From Hanleya hanleyi (Eukaryota; Mollusca; Polyplacophora; Lepidopleurida; Hanleyidae): a stretch of 64,000 nt of DNA. Below are positions 48,866 through 60,725 of the stretch, in pieces (the stretch's first letter is position 1; every line of letters begins with the position of its first letter). The stretch covers positions 1-64,000 of the forward strand of contig JAVTVY010019006.1 of the NCBI GenBank assembly GCA_036873755.1. Reading direction: 5' to 3'. The notes under the pieces are model-generated. The model was not told the origin of the DNA, made no database searches, and saw only the letters and a program-made list of their open reading frames with translations. The position numbers and the translations under genes were made by a program.

Positions 48866-50318
48866 CATGGGCATAGATATGACACAATAATACTCAACAA
48901 GAAAAACCCTGGTCGAAAGCAATGGGTAATTCATGGAGTTGATATAGAAGATACTTATCTTGAGTGTCTCATCCATGTAGCTGTGATCGTGGATGTGGTA
49001 CAAACAATATTACCAATACGAAGGAACTCGGGCAATTGCTTCTATGAGTATTCGGCTGGTAAGCGATGTATGAACAGGGGAGAGGCGATATGCCAGCTAT
49101 CCGCAGCACACACGGTGACCAACTTACACCACCCTCAGTCCACAAACCGACTTATGTCAACTCTCTGTACTTTAGTCCTTGATGCTTGATCCGGTCTTGT
49201 GTGAGTTGACAGCGGATGCCCTGAGTCTACTCTGTGTCTTACGTCAACTTCCTGTACTTTAATCCCTGTTGCGGACACTGGTAACCTGAAAGTGTCAGTT
49301 CTTTGTACGTTGAACTTGTGAGTTGACCGCAGGTGACTCAGCTGAGATGATCTAGAAGAAGGTCATAGCTTTAACCTGAAATGACACAAGCAAATCTGTA
49401 GTAAAGGCAAACATTAAAAGTCACAATTGTGTCAGGCCTTAATTGATGACTTGAGAGATGGCGGCTGGCAAACTGACCTATTACTTCTGAGTAGACAACA
49501 TTTATATCCAATTATTTTTAAGATAACACTCTCTCAGTAAGGCACAATTAGTAGTGCTGGATGGGTCAGTCCCGTGCGAGACACGAACCCGCGTCCCCAG
49601 AGTCTGGCACCAAATCGCCAGCAGCAAATGCAAACGGCCCAGACCACCCGGCCATCACAGATCTAAAATGATCACAGATATGACAATAATTCTCAACAAA
49701 AAGAACCCTGATCGGTGACGCAGTGGGTAATTATGGAGTAGTAAAAGAAGTTACTTATCTTTTGAGTGTCTTCATCCATGTAGCTGTGATCGTGGTTGTG
49801 GTACACAATATTACCAATCTGAAGGAAACCCCGGCCCTGAGGCGACTAAGAGTATTCTTGGTAAGCCAGTATATGAACAGGGGAGAGGCGATCTACCTGC
49901 TACCCGCGGCATACAGGGTGACCATATTACACCACTCTCAGTCCACAAGCCGGCTTATGTCAACTCTGTACTTTAGTCCTTGAAGCTTGAACAGGTCTTG
50001 TAGGATGAGTTGTGAGTTGACAGTGGTTGCCCTGAGTCTACTCTCCGTCTTACGTCAACTTTCTGTACTTTAATCTTTGCTGACACTGGAAACCTGAAAC
50101 AAACATCGTACTCACAAAAGTGTCAGTTCTTTGTACGTTGAACTTGTGAGTTGACCGGAGGTGACTCAGCTGAGATGATCTAGAAGAAGGGTATAGCTTT
50201 AACCTGAAATGACACAAGCAAATCTGCAGAAAAGGCAAAGATTAAAACTCATCATTGTGTCAGGCCTTGATAGATGACTCGAGAGTCGGCGGCTGGCAAG
50301 CTGACCTATTACTTCTCT
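48866..50318. repeat. Two 0.63-kb direct repeats inside DIRS-B
   Basis: Copy 1 is 48,866-49,497 and copy 2 is 49,672-50,318, offset about 0.8 kb, roughly 85-90 percent alike by eye. Shared landmarks: ATCCATGTAGCTGTGATCGT, GTATGAACAGGGGAGAGGCG, GACTCAGCTGAGATGATCTA and TGTGTCAGGCCTT. A tRNA-like segment sits between the copies. A third, shorter relative of the AACCC(G/A)GGTCG pieces continues to 50,560. Confidence 0.75.
49568..49658 (-). other. tRNA-like segment (probable SINE head or tRNA relic)
   Basis: On the minus strand, GATGGCCGGGTGGTC resembles a class II tRNA A box (TGGCCGGGTGG, 49,654-49,644). About 55 nt on, GGTTCGTGTCTC (49,589-49,578) resembles a B box. The spacing would suit a Leu/Ser-type tRNA with a long variable arm, but the acceptor stem does not close. 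I call it tRNA-derived, not a functional tRNA. Confidence 0.45.
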
Positions 50319-50759
50319 TAGGTGATCATTTAGTATGTGGACATAAAATTTCTGAATAGCAGCGATGAAGCCGTAAGCTGGTTGACTGTATAGGCTTACA
50401 GCACACTAAAACTCACCCAAAGAGAACCCGGGTCGAAGACGCTAAGGGTACTCTTGGATTAAAATCAAAAACTTGATTGTAAATGTGGTACACAATACTC
50501 AATAGAAGGAAAAACCCAGGTCGTGGAGACGTAGTGGGTGTAGTAATAACCATGTCTAAACCATACTCACCGATGAGACGGGTCTTGTAAGTTGGCTGAC
50601 TGACCTATTGAGGTGATCATGTAGTAAGGTGGACATATATGACTGAAGATGATGCAGCAAGCTGGCTGACTTGCTGCGTTGATGAGAAATGCCCCCCCCC
50701 CTCTTCTTTTGCAAGTTAATTGACCACGTGCTGGGCAGCCACCAGTGGTCCAAACGTGA

Positions 50760-51910
50760 TCATTCTATCTGATTACACTGACATATCTCTCAGATAGAAA
50801 TTGGTGAACGTCAAATTTGCCGTCCATGCACAGGACTGGACAATGTCATAGAGGGGCAAGTTCATTCATAAAGGCCATGACGTAGCGATGGCACGAATTT
50901 CATGAGAAGAAGCAGTAAATAATAGTGGGGGAGTGTTAATGGCAAAAAGATATGACCACTTATGGTCTTCCTCAACCAAGAAGCAATGGTATTCTAGTAA
51001 AGTCACGCACTGCAGACGGTCGAAGAGACAGGAATACGCTGAGCACACGGACCTAAGCGAACAGACTCATATTGGCGAAGAATTCAGGAATAGGTCGAAA
51101 GGAAAGCGAGACCAATCCGCCGTCCAGGTCATAGATGATCTCTCAAGAACATGAAGATCAGACACTCTAGACGCCAAATCAAAAACCGCCAGCAAAGCAG
51201 TCTTGTAGGAACAGCTTTGAGAGAGGCGGACTGTAAAGGTTCAAAAGGCGGACGAAACAGAGCACACAGAACCACACCAATATCCCATTTCGGTAACAGC
51301 AGGCGAGTACGGCGGGACTGTAAAGCGAAAGCCCGAAAGAGCGCAGAGATATTGTCGTTTAGACTAATGACGATGCCGGAAGAAAAACGTAAAAACCCTA
51401 GCCCAAGCAGGCCGGAACCCTTAAAAGGTGCCGAGTTGAACTTCATATCACGAGTCAGGAAGGGCATCACATTCTCGGCACCAGGACGAATAAATCCACT
51501 GCAGTGACCAAACCCGAAAAACGAACGTAGTGAGTAAGGTCCTGCATAGAAATGAAAAGCCCTATAGTTGATGACAGAACTATAATTCCAAAGAAAACTG
51601 GTCCAACGGTCTATACGGGGACGAAGTACTTGATGGAGAGAGTCGAAAAACTGTCCCCCAAAGTACACTGCGAAAAATATTGTGTTGCTTAAACACAAAT
51701 TTTGTGCTAAAATAGCTTCAACACAAAATGTTTGTGTGAAAATCAACATGGTTCCGTGTTAAACTTCATATATCAACACAAAATTGTGCTGAGTTCAAAA
51801 ACAAATTACTGTTGACTCCAACACAATTTTTGTTACTTTCAACACAATTCTGGTGCCAAAATGGCTTCAACACAATCCCCTTCGCAGTGTAACGACGAAC
51901 CTAAGTAAAC
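50760..51910 (-). pseudogene. DIRS-B tyrosine recombinase, interrupted by a MITE
   Basis: The frame to 51,129 carries LLLPKWDIGVVLCALFRPPF, equivalent to LPPAWNLELVLNAFTRPPFE of DIRS-A. After breaks near 51,180 it reads FTASSHEIRAIATSWPL (H-x-x-R). In another frame at about 50,850-50,770 it reads CAWTANLTFTNFYLRDM, with the Trp and Tyr positions. The upstream part is cut by the MITE at 51,664-51,891. It is closely related in layout to DIRS-A but clearly a different family. Confidence 0.7.
51664..51891. mobile_element. MITE with TACACTGCGAA termini
   Basis: Perfect 11-bp inverted termini: TACACTGCGAA (51,664-51,674) and TTCGCAGTGTA (51,881-51,891). They enclose 228 bp rich in AACACAA/TTGTGTT words. 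It has no coding capacity and is inserted in DIRS-B. Confidence 0.8.
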
Positions 51911-52199
51911 CTCGATGTGAAAGCCCCGAGATGAATTGATACAAGGGGTGAATCGTAGGAAACGCCGAAAACGATGATGAATGGATATAAAATATGCATC
52001 TCGCAAAACGATGCGTGAAGAACGGCGTTATTGCATACCGGAACGTCTAACAGATGTACGAGAACGACGCACAAGTGTATGAGAACAACGCGACGGCGTA
52101 ATGGAACGTCGTCAAGGTGTAACAGAATGACGCAATGTGAAAAACGGGAGAAACGTTGTGTGTGAAAAACGGCGTAGTGATTTCCCCATTTGCTTCCAC

Positions 52200-55005
52200 C
52201 TAATGTACATACATGCTCACAATGGAGCAGGATACAACCTTATAAAAGTACGAGAAAACGACGTAACGGCGAGAAACGACGTACAGGTGTACGAGGACCA
52301 CGAGACGACGTAATGGAACGTCGTTGAGGTGCGAAACGAGAAAGGCGTTGCAAACAGTAACCCCGAACTCGACTGTAATGAAATTAGAAACGCAGAGGAG
52401 ATGAACACATTTAATGCTCCTAGCGTTAATCACAAACGTAACTCCGCCTGGTAGTAATAACACCGACATCCAGAACAAAGAGATTTCCACGTAAACTAGA
52501 AAGATCCTCAAACAATTTAAAATTCCCGAAGAGAGGAAATACATTTGAAGTCTCTCGCCGGCAGATAAAGTAAGGTCAATAAAATTCAGAATTTGAAATG
52601 ACCTAACACGAACAAGCTGTCGAGAAGAAGAAATGGTAAAGAACATTGCTAAAGAGCAGTCTGTTGTTCTTGTAGACTGTACCGATAATCATAGTCGGTA
52701 GAAAACCTACAGAACACTTCACGAATTTGCGTGTCATCCTTGCGCAGGGCTCAAAATACAAGAAGACCGCTCGATGAAATAGTCTAATGCTGACCCAGGC
52801 CGAAGATTGAGAAAACTTCAGGCTTGATCTTTGCCCGGCTAACAGACTAGGAAAAGATCTGAATAAACACTCTACGTGTCGCCGTACGAGAGTAATTGTA
52901 AAGATTTCCCGGAGAAATAAATTCACACTCAAGCTAATCATTATCATTTCTCAGAAAGAAGAAATAAAATTAATGCTTAACCCAATCTGAATTGTACAGT
53001 CTAATTCAGTATACAGACGGGATCAATTTGGTGTGAAAAAAAAAATATATATATCACAATGCCATATTTACTAACAGAAAATTGTGTTCCAAGAAATAGC
53101 ACATTTTCATAATAAAGAAACACGTGATCTCTTTTGTTGTTCAATACATCCTTAATTACATAAAGAGAGTAATAAAGAAGCTCATTAAAATGTAACAAAG
53201 AGTTGTAGTGCATAGGCTTGTGTTGTGGTGGCGAATACAAACGCAACAACAACAACGTAAGAATGAAGAGCAGAGAAAGACCTCTGCAAGTTCTCTCTTG
53301 AAAACATGATATCAAATAAACATAATAATACTTGATATAACAAGAGATTACCTTTTTGGTAGGCACAGTGAACTGTATGCATGAAAGTGAACTACCAAAA
53401 ACTACAAGTCCGAATCGAAGAACAACAACATGGAAATTGATGGACTTCTTATAAAGAAAAACGGATCTCCCCAGCGGGGAAACGAAGTTCTCGCGTCAGG
53501 CGGGAATACTTTTCACTATACTACTGAAGATTTACACAAAATTCAATGCATAGATTCGTGAATCAACGAAGCAAAATCCTGTTCGTTTATCGTACAGATC
53601 ACGACAAAAATATTCCTGCCGCAATAGGCTTACATACTGATCGATAACAAAACGGGGTCGCGAGAGCCCGGGCTTAGGAGAGAATCCTTGTTGTCCAAAC
53701 AAAGAAACGAGTTTGAACAAGTCCGACCACTTATACAAAGTCCCACATCTAACACAGCGGGCCGAAACTCATTGTTCGTGTGGAGACCGCGATATTGTGT
53801 CTAGCATCACGCATGACCGTGATCTTAGTTGAGCGTGGGATTTCATATTGACTTTTAGAAACATCGTCGGACGTTCATTTCAAGATATAGAAAGATCATG
53901 GTTAAAATTTTGAAATCTCCGACAAGAGCAAAATATTTTGGCGACTTACGTCCGAAGACACTAAACACGTGGCTGACGGTAAACAAACCGTGTGAGGGTC
54001 TAAGCAAGTCCAAAAATTGCCCACACGAGCGACAAAATTTAGAAACAACCGGGATAGAAATGTCAGACAAAATTATCCCAGAAATATTATTTATTTAACC
54101 GCAATAGAAGTAAAGTTTAGGAAAAAGGTTTATTAGCCTTCTCCTAGATTTAAACCGTAAAGGTCGACAAACGACGAGGTTTATTCCTATTGTAAGAACC
54201 AGCCGGAAAAGACCAATTGACAAAGGAGTAGGTGAGCTGACATACGGTGAAGTCGAATTCTTTTGTCCGATGGAGACAATGGAATGCTGTGCATGGATCT
54301 AGAGGCCTTTGTTGGCTTGGACAATGAAACCGGTTTGACAGGGACTCCAGACAAAGCAATACCGGTCGAGCCAGACTGTCTAGCAGTTGAACGATATCTT
54401 CACGTACAACGGTACCACTTGGTGGAATATTTACAGACGCCGATGATACAGGACTTTGAAATCTATGTGACAAATCTAAACCTACACGTCCGAGATCCTC
54501 GTTGGATTTCATGTCACGTAAACTAGAAAGATCCTCAAAAGAATTTAAAATTCCCGAAGAGAGGAAATACATTTGAAGTCTCTCGCCGGCAGATAAAGTA
54601 AGGACATTAAAATTCAGAATTTGGAATGACCTAACACGAACAAGCTGAGCGCAATTCCCAAAAGACGCCTATCGACCTCCGATAGAGTCGGTCCTCAGAG
54701 GCACGCAATAAATAAGCACGTCGCGCCTGGGCATATTTCCTTCCAGGTAGACGAATCCCACAACACACGTGGCAAGCCGATCACAAATCCTTACAACAAA
54801 TCGTGTGGGCGTCTAAACGGGTCCAAACTTGCCCACACGCACGACAAGAATTAGAAATCGGAACAGAAACCTCAGACATAATTAATGCAAGAAGATTTCC
54901 CGAAAAAGAAACACAAGTCAAGCAAAAAGGATATAACCGTCGGTTACAACAACAACACAGCTGTATTGCTTTAACACTTCCTTGATGTGCACTACTCGAG
55001 TACAA
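52200..55005 (-). pseudogene. DIRS-B Gag-like region, duplicated and broken
   Basis: Two related N-terminal pieces appear: SVPISNSCRACGQVWTRLDA (from about 54,876) and SIPVVSKFCRSCGQFLDLL (from about 54,062). Both have a C-x2-C-G knuckle like DIRS Gag proteins. The block LSAGERLQMYFLSSGILN occurs at 54,590-54,530 and again at 52,560-52,500, a direct duplication of about 120 bp 2.03 kb apart. The remainder (52,650-53,800) has no motif. Reverse transcriptase sequence is absent. Confidence 0.5.
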
Positions 55006-55009
55006 ACAG

Positions 55010-55206
55010 GAGAAAGAGGATATGAATGGCGTGAGCAGAGTTTATATAGCAACCTCACTGGGATGAAAGAGAGAGCTCCCCTAGGGGCAGATAACTCCCC
55101 AGGAGGAGACAACTTTTGGTTTTAACTTCCGTTTTTAACAGTTTGTATTGTTCTTCCTAATGGAGATTAGGCATAAGCAAAGCAGGTTTACGATTTGGGT
55201 AATAAA
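55010..55206 (-). repeat. DIRS-B right inverted terminal repeat with TATA
   Basis: The complement of the left terminal repeat. Read on the minus strand this is the 5' end. On the plus strand GAGTTTATATAGCAAC (about 55,038-55,053) corresponds to a TATATAAACTC promoter core on the minus strand in front of Gag. Confidence 0.75.
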
Positions 55207-55499
55207 TGTAGCCATTACTTACATGTATCAAACACGGAAGACAACTCCACAGGACAAATGCCATACACATGTAGGGGAGACAACTCTAAATATTCCAACC
55301 TAACACATTGTCAGCTAAACTGGATTCAGATTTGGGAGACTGTGACCTTGACCTCTGACAAATTGATCTCAAAATAAAGGTATTTCCAAAGTTTGGTACC
55401 AATCCATACCTTGAAACCAGAGATATCGCATGGACAACAAATGTTAATGGATGAATAGGCGGATAGATGGACTGAACTCGCCATCGCATTACACGACCT

Positions 55500-56460
55500 C
55501 GTCTTCCACCGGTGTATGAAAATGCGACTTTCAACGATTTATTGGTTTTGGGGTCAGTGACCTTGACCTTGATTTTGGTACATGACACATTAGTGTCTTC
55601 CCTTAATGTATCAATGGACACAAACAATCACGATTTTTAACAATTTCATGATTCCAGGGTCACAGTAACCTTGACTTTTGACTCCTGTTTTGGTACATAA
55701 CACATCGTGTCCCCCCAATGTATCTACTGACACAAAAAAAGTAATTTTTAAAGATTTTTTTATTTTGGGGTTACAGTGACATGGACTAATGACCTGGACC
55801 TAAATTTTGGTACAGGACACATCTTCTCCCCTTAATATATCAATGGCCACAAACAAATCATGATTTTTAACAATTTCATGATCTTGGGGTTACAGTGACC
55901 TGGACCTTTGACGTTGGCCTACATATTGGTACGTGACACATCGTGTCCCCCTAATATATCAGACACACAAGTTATTTTTAATAATTCCCTAATTTTGGGG
56001 TCACAGTGACCTTTGACCGTGACCTAATTTTTGGTATGATACACTTCATTCCCCCTATTGAATTTTGGGGTTACAAAATTTCCTGATTTTGCTGTCACAC
56101 GGACTTTTGACCTTCACTCATCAAAAATTAGAACTGTAGATAGGAAACTATCAACGATCAATGATTTCCCGATTTTTAGGCCAGTGATCTTTGACCTCGA
56201 CCTCAATTTCGGTATGCGACGCATCGTCCCTACCTAGTGAATTCACTCACTAAAAATTGCAACTGTGGATAGAAAACGTTCAACGATATAGACCAGACAC
56301 TAACATTTCAGTGATTTTGACCTCTGACATCGACCTTCATTTAGGGTATCCACTCAGCAAAAATTGGAACTGTAGATAAAAAACTGTCCCAGATATAGAT
56401 CTGACATGAGGGATGGACAGACCTGATTTGGGGTTAGTTACCTAGTGTTTCAGTATGGGA
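55500..56460 (+). repeat. Tandem array of about 125-bp units with TGACCT words
   Basis: Seven or so degenerate units. Each contains (T)TTTGGGGT(C/T)ACAGTGACC, then TGACCTTGACC or TTTGACC words, then TTGGTAC..GACACAT, then CCCCCTAATGTATC, then (A/T)ATTTTTAACAATTT. It has no coding capacity. One further unit is dispersed at 47,575. It probably is a satellite or minisatellite family. Confidence 0.75.
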
Positions 56461-56955
56461 CACCGTCTCCCCCTAATGTAGCTAAAGCATCTTGGTATAT
56501 CTGAGGTGTTTACGGTAATGAACAATTGTCATTCTATTCTACTACAACTTAGGTGGGATATTGCACGACATGTAGTAAAACTAAGGAATTCTACTGTTAT
56601 TGCAAGTTGACCAACGAACACACCAGGTGCGTCTATTACAATTAGATGGTAGCTAGGCTTTTTTTTCTTTTCTTTTATTAATTGGATAATAGATGGTAGA
56701 GTGGTAGAACAGTGATTAAGTAGTTATTTTGTCTTTTTTGTATCCATGTATGTAAAAATGTCTGTATTGTGATTGTGTTTGTACGAATGTATTATTGTAA
56801 CTGCTGGTTTTTGTTCTTTATGTACAAAAAAAACACTTTGTAACACGAAAAATGGGACGACATCCGACTTCTATCCAAAGCCTAAGACTGAAACTCGTCA
56901 ACAGACTGGTTAATGCTAGCATCAATTTGATAATGGATTCAACCAAGGATGGAAG
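56461..56955. other. Spacer, no gene recognised
   Basis: AT-rich with T and A runs (56,659 and 56,824). No frame with a motif and no repeat family is recognised. Confidence 0.4.
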
Positions 56956-56959
56956 ATGA

Positions 56960-57065
56960 CTAATTCACCACACCATTCAGTCTGTTTGAGTTTACACTCA
57001 TTCCATTTGGTAGGACTAATATTCTAGCCACCTTTCAGCAATTGATGAAGAAGGGTTCGCATGGA
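56960..57065 (+). pseudogene. Ty3/gypsy reverse transcriptase remnant
   Basis: The plus strand encodes SLFEFTLIPFGRTNILATFQ followed by QLMKK. It aligns with the FEF..MPFGL.NAPATFQ.LM block that precedes the YxDD box of gypsy RT. Only this fragment and perhaps some codons to 57,300 remain. Confidence 0.55.
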
Positions 57066-57069
57066 CTTC

Positions 57070-58280
57070 ACGGCATGATTTTCAGAAACACTTTGGCGGA
57101 ACAGGCGATCGTGCATCGGCTTACAATAGCAAGATTGAGTACCAAAATCAGAAAGTCTACAACCAACAAAATCTTGTGACTGTATGTTGGGGCAAGGTTA
57201 GACCTATGGCGACTCCTTCCAGCGACAATAATCTTCTTCACTGTGCAACAGATCAAAAAATACATCGCAGGAAAGTCATAACAGTATACGATTCTCAGGT
57301 TGCTTTCCAGACAGCCAAATAAAGTGGTGGGGACAGATGGGTAAACTGCTTTATTCGACTGAAAGAGAATTTAAGCACTGCTCCTGTACAGAAGACCTTC
57401 AAACAAGGAAATTTTTTGTTTAGTCAGACGAGTTGGAGAACCCTTTGTTTTGCATCAGCGGAAAAATTCACAACTGAGGTAAATTAATGAATAAACGCCT
57501 AGGTATAGTTTTTACCCTTACAACAATTGTTAATTAAGAGATTCCTGAAAAGCTCCAAGGATAGGAGTAACTACATTGGGTTGATTCCCATTTTAACAAA
57601 GACAGGCAATTTCAAAATCCATCCCACTGGGGAAGTGTTTCATTCAATGTGTACACTGCTTTGTACCACGTGTAGGCAATATGCAGTCTTGTGATACACC
57701 AGTGGGGTGAATGCCAGTTTCCATGGTTAATGTGTTGCAAAATGCTCCCCCACTACAAACCACATAGACTGAACACACATTTAGTTCAAACCACAATGTG
57801 TATCTAAAGAATTTCCGTGAACTTCAACATTTGTACATCCACCGTGTTAACTCAACTTCACCACCCAATCATAGTGTTGCATCCTTTTACTTCTTAGATG
57901 AAACTAATTTTATTCAAACATCTGATTTCTTCACCTCTACTTAGATGATACTAATGTTATTCAAACATCTGATTTCTTCACCCTTGATCTGAATCAGTTC
58001 CAACTGTAGGGAGAAGCTTGAAAAACGACAAGCAAGCTGTCCCATCAATGTATATGTACCATTTATCTACTCTATAAAGACAACAAAACAACTGCCGTGT
58101 ACCATTCTAAGGAGTGAATGAGGAAGCATACATGTATATTGAAGATTTGTCAAATGTTTAATGATAAGTGAATACTGTTACGTCTTTAGTAAACTGTATA
58201 CAGATAGTTCACACTGTAGATCCCCATACCAGATACATCCACAAACATATAGTATGGAAAGTAAGGAAATTGCATCGGTG
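57070..58280. other. Spacer, no gene recognised
   Basis: A 56-base stretch is duplicated at about 57,892-57,935 and 57,940-57,983 (TATTCAAACATCTGATTTCT core). Otherwise no conserved exon, RNA or element was recognised. Confidence 0.4.
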
Positions 58281-58467
58281 TTAGATGTATATCTATGGCA
58301 ACATGTCAGATATTCAGTTAGATGTATATCTATGGCAACATGTCAGATATTCAGTTAGATGTATATCTATGGCAACATGTCAGATATTCAGTTAGATGTA
58401 TATCTATGGCAACATGTCAGATATTCAGTTAGATGTATATCTATGGCAACATGTCAGATATTCAGTC
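58281..58467 (+). repeat. 37-bp minisatellite, five copies
   Basis: The unit is TTAGATGTATATCTATGGCA followed by ACATGTCAGATATTCAG. Starts are at 58,281, 58,318, 58,355, 58,392 and 58,429, nearly identical. Because 37 is not a multiple of 3, the three frames rotate; the open frames through it are a by-product. Confidence 0.95.
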
Positions 58468-60390
58468 TTGGACAGAATACAGCACAGAAAGCTGTACAGT
58501 ACAGCAATAGCCAGTCTCAAAGATATGTACAGATTTGGCCACTACATTTACGAGAAACAAAAAATCGGAAACCAGGAGGTGGAAGTAAAAAAAGCACAAT
58601 TTATATAGTTTAATTCCCGCCTCTCACACAGATCACAAATAAATTCATTATTATACAGTTGTCCAATATGTTACGATAATTTGACCAACGTTCAATATCT
58701 AAAGACGATGACAGTTGGATGAGAGATTTTTTCTTCTCGAATTTAAGAGAATAAGAGTTAAGAAAAACATAATCAAAATGTATACAGAACAAGGTTTTTC
58801 AAATATTATAAAAACATATAAGCTCGGCAAAATGCTGTCTTTTCTAGATTTTTGGTACTTGCTACAAAAGTAATGCAGTAAAGGATCAGCCATCCTGTAG
58901 ATGCCTGATTTTCAGGATATAGCAATACATATCAGTAGTGCAAACAATACCCATTTAACACCAATCTCGTCTGTAAGGAAATTGGTCAGCAAACATGATA
59001 CTGCCTGGTACCATGTTTTTCATTAATTTCTTTCCATTCAACATGTTGAATTTGAATCTTTTTTTTCTGTGACTTTCAAGCACAACTGGACTGGGGTGAC
59101 AGTCTTAAAGGACTAGTAGATGCCAACTTTCCACTCATTATCGGTTAAACTATCACCCCTTTAATCAGCCTAGAAAAGTTGTGATTTCCGTGAAGTAAAA
59201 CCAGTTGGACAATTTATTACAACTGCAGAATTTTGCAATTCTGCATTGGTTTGTATTGGAATCCTAGCTTTACATTGGAAGAGGATGATTTTGGTCTATA
59301 TGGACTCCACTGTCCACTTTCCCATTGCCTGGATAGATATTCAGGCATTGGAAAGGGCACTACTAGAAAACAATGAATTCACTGTGAAAGACATTTATTT
59401 TACCCGAGCCCGACTGGGATAAACGCTGTTTTTTGCATATCAGACAAAAGTGCCATTTACTACAAGACTGTTGATGGCTGAAATCAGCTTACTGGAAAGT
59501 ACATGCTTCAGACCATTATTTATTTCTAAGGGGCACAAGTCCCATTTATAGGCATTGAATGTTCTTGTCAGTAACGAGCCCTTCTTGATCGTAGAGCACA
59601 GATGTTGATGCTGTCAAGAACACCCAGGGATGGTTTTTAGACTGGGCATCCAGAACATGTTTTAGATTATGTTCAACATTTCATACACAGTATACACAAT
59701 CCTTTACAGAAGTAACATTTCAACTTGGCAGACAATGGTCAAACACCAAAGTGTCTCCATTTACGGCATGTACAAGAATGGAGGAACTAGAAATTAAAGT
59801 GGAGTTATTAGTTATGTGAACATGTCCAGACCAGTTTTAAACATTTATACACCAATAATTCCTTGCAATTATAGTAACAGATAGCACAATTCTCCAGAAT
59901 CTACACAACACAGAAGCAATCCCTCTTCCCCTTCCCTCCCGAATGCTGTAACTTGTGTGTCGTGAAGGGCCATATAGGCCTACTTCACAGCACTGTACTA
60001 TACTGATTGAAGCTGACATTGGGGGGAGAGAGATTATGTGAGACACAGGACTGTTTCTGTTGTCCGCTCCAGAACCCTATCTTGCTCTGCAAATAGAGGA
60101 TCATATTGTTTGTTGACTGGGGAGCACAGACTGTCGATCCTCTGGATGGATGTCCGGTAGCTTGATCTGCCCTGTGACAGCATCTGTAACACTACCATAT
60201 CAAAAATACAGGTATATCTCAACCTTAGACCGATCAAATGGAGGATTCTCTACACTTGTGTACGAAATCAGTATTTTCAGACTAAATGCAAATATGTCCA
60301 AGTTTTGATCAATTTCCCAAAGCATCATATTGGAGTGACGCAAGCTGAATGAATGTTCTGGAGTCCTGTGGCATGTTTTCATGTCTTGCA
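58468..60390. other. Probable intergenic/3' UTR region, no gene recognised
   Basis: Low complexity and AT-rich. It may contain the 3' untranslated region of the phosphatase gene (minus strand); a minus-strand AATAAA occurs near 59,396, but the transcript end cannot be fixed. Frames at 59,837-60,397 (minus) show no motif. Confidence 0.4.
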
Positions 60391-60394
60391 TTTT

Positions 60395-60725
60395 CAATTA
60401 AGTGAGTGAGTGACTGAGTGAATAGGGTTTAACGTCGCTTTCAACATTTTTTTCAGCTATATCATGACGGGTAAGGAAAGGGAGGGGAGGGGGAGGGTAC
60501 ATACTTGTAACAGAGCAGATCTAATGCCGTCATTTTATAGTGCTGTCCCACCGAAATATCATGCCGTAGGCAGACATGACACCCCACTCAGTCACATTAT
60601 ACTGACACTGAGCGAACCAGTCCTTGTTCTATCCTGTTAATGCTGAGCGAAAGCGAGGGAGCAACAAGTTCCATTTTTCAAGTCTTTGGTATGACCCAGC
60701 CTGGGATCGTACATACCTAATAGCA
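60395..60725 (+). repeat. Mollusc-type dispersed repeat (GTGAGTGAGTGA family)
   Basis: Begins AAGTGAGTGAGTGACTGAGT, continues GGGTTTAACGTCGC ... CAGCTATATCATGACGG, AGTGCTGTCCCACCG, CATTATACTGACACTGAGCG, CAACAAGTTCCATTTTTCAA, and ends near GGTATGACCCAGCCTGGGAT. I recognise this block order as a very common repeat in mollusc genomes. It lacks coding capacity. Confidence 0.7.

Larger units (their letters stand above)
48400..55206 (-). mobile_element. DIRS-B, DIRS-type element with complete termini
   Basis: Inverted terminal repeats (48,441-48,622 and 55,010-55,190) and an internal complementary region (about 48,690-48,790), whose left half complements the left end and whose right half complements the right end. 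This is the defining DIRS end structure. Inside on the minus strand are Gag-like pieces (55,005-54,150) and a tyrosine recombinase (51,750-50,760). No reverse transcriptase or RNase H motif is found, so it is probably a deletion derivative mobilised in trans. Confidence 0.8.

Noticed and set aside
49568..49658. Functional tRNA gene
   Set aside because: Box-like motifs exist, but the acceptor stem does not pair and no clear anticodon arm could be drawn.
58161..58613. Open frames across the 37-bp minisatellite
   Set aside because: The frames exist because the repeat lacks stops in each phase; there is no family resemblance.
60034..60397. Minus-strand frames near the phosphatase 3' end as an extra exon
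   Set aside because: The phosphatase already ends with a stop at 61,324; these frames lack splice sites in phase and conserved motifs.
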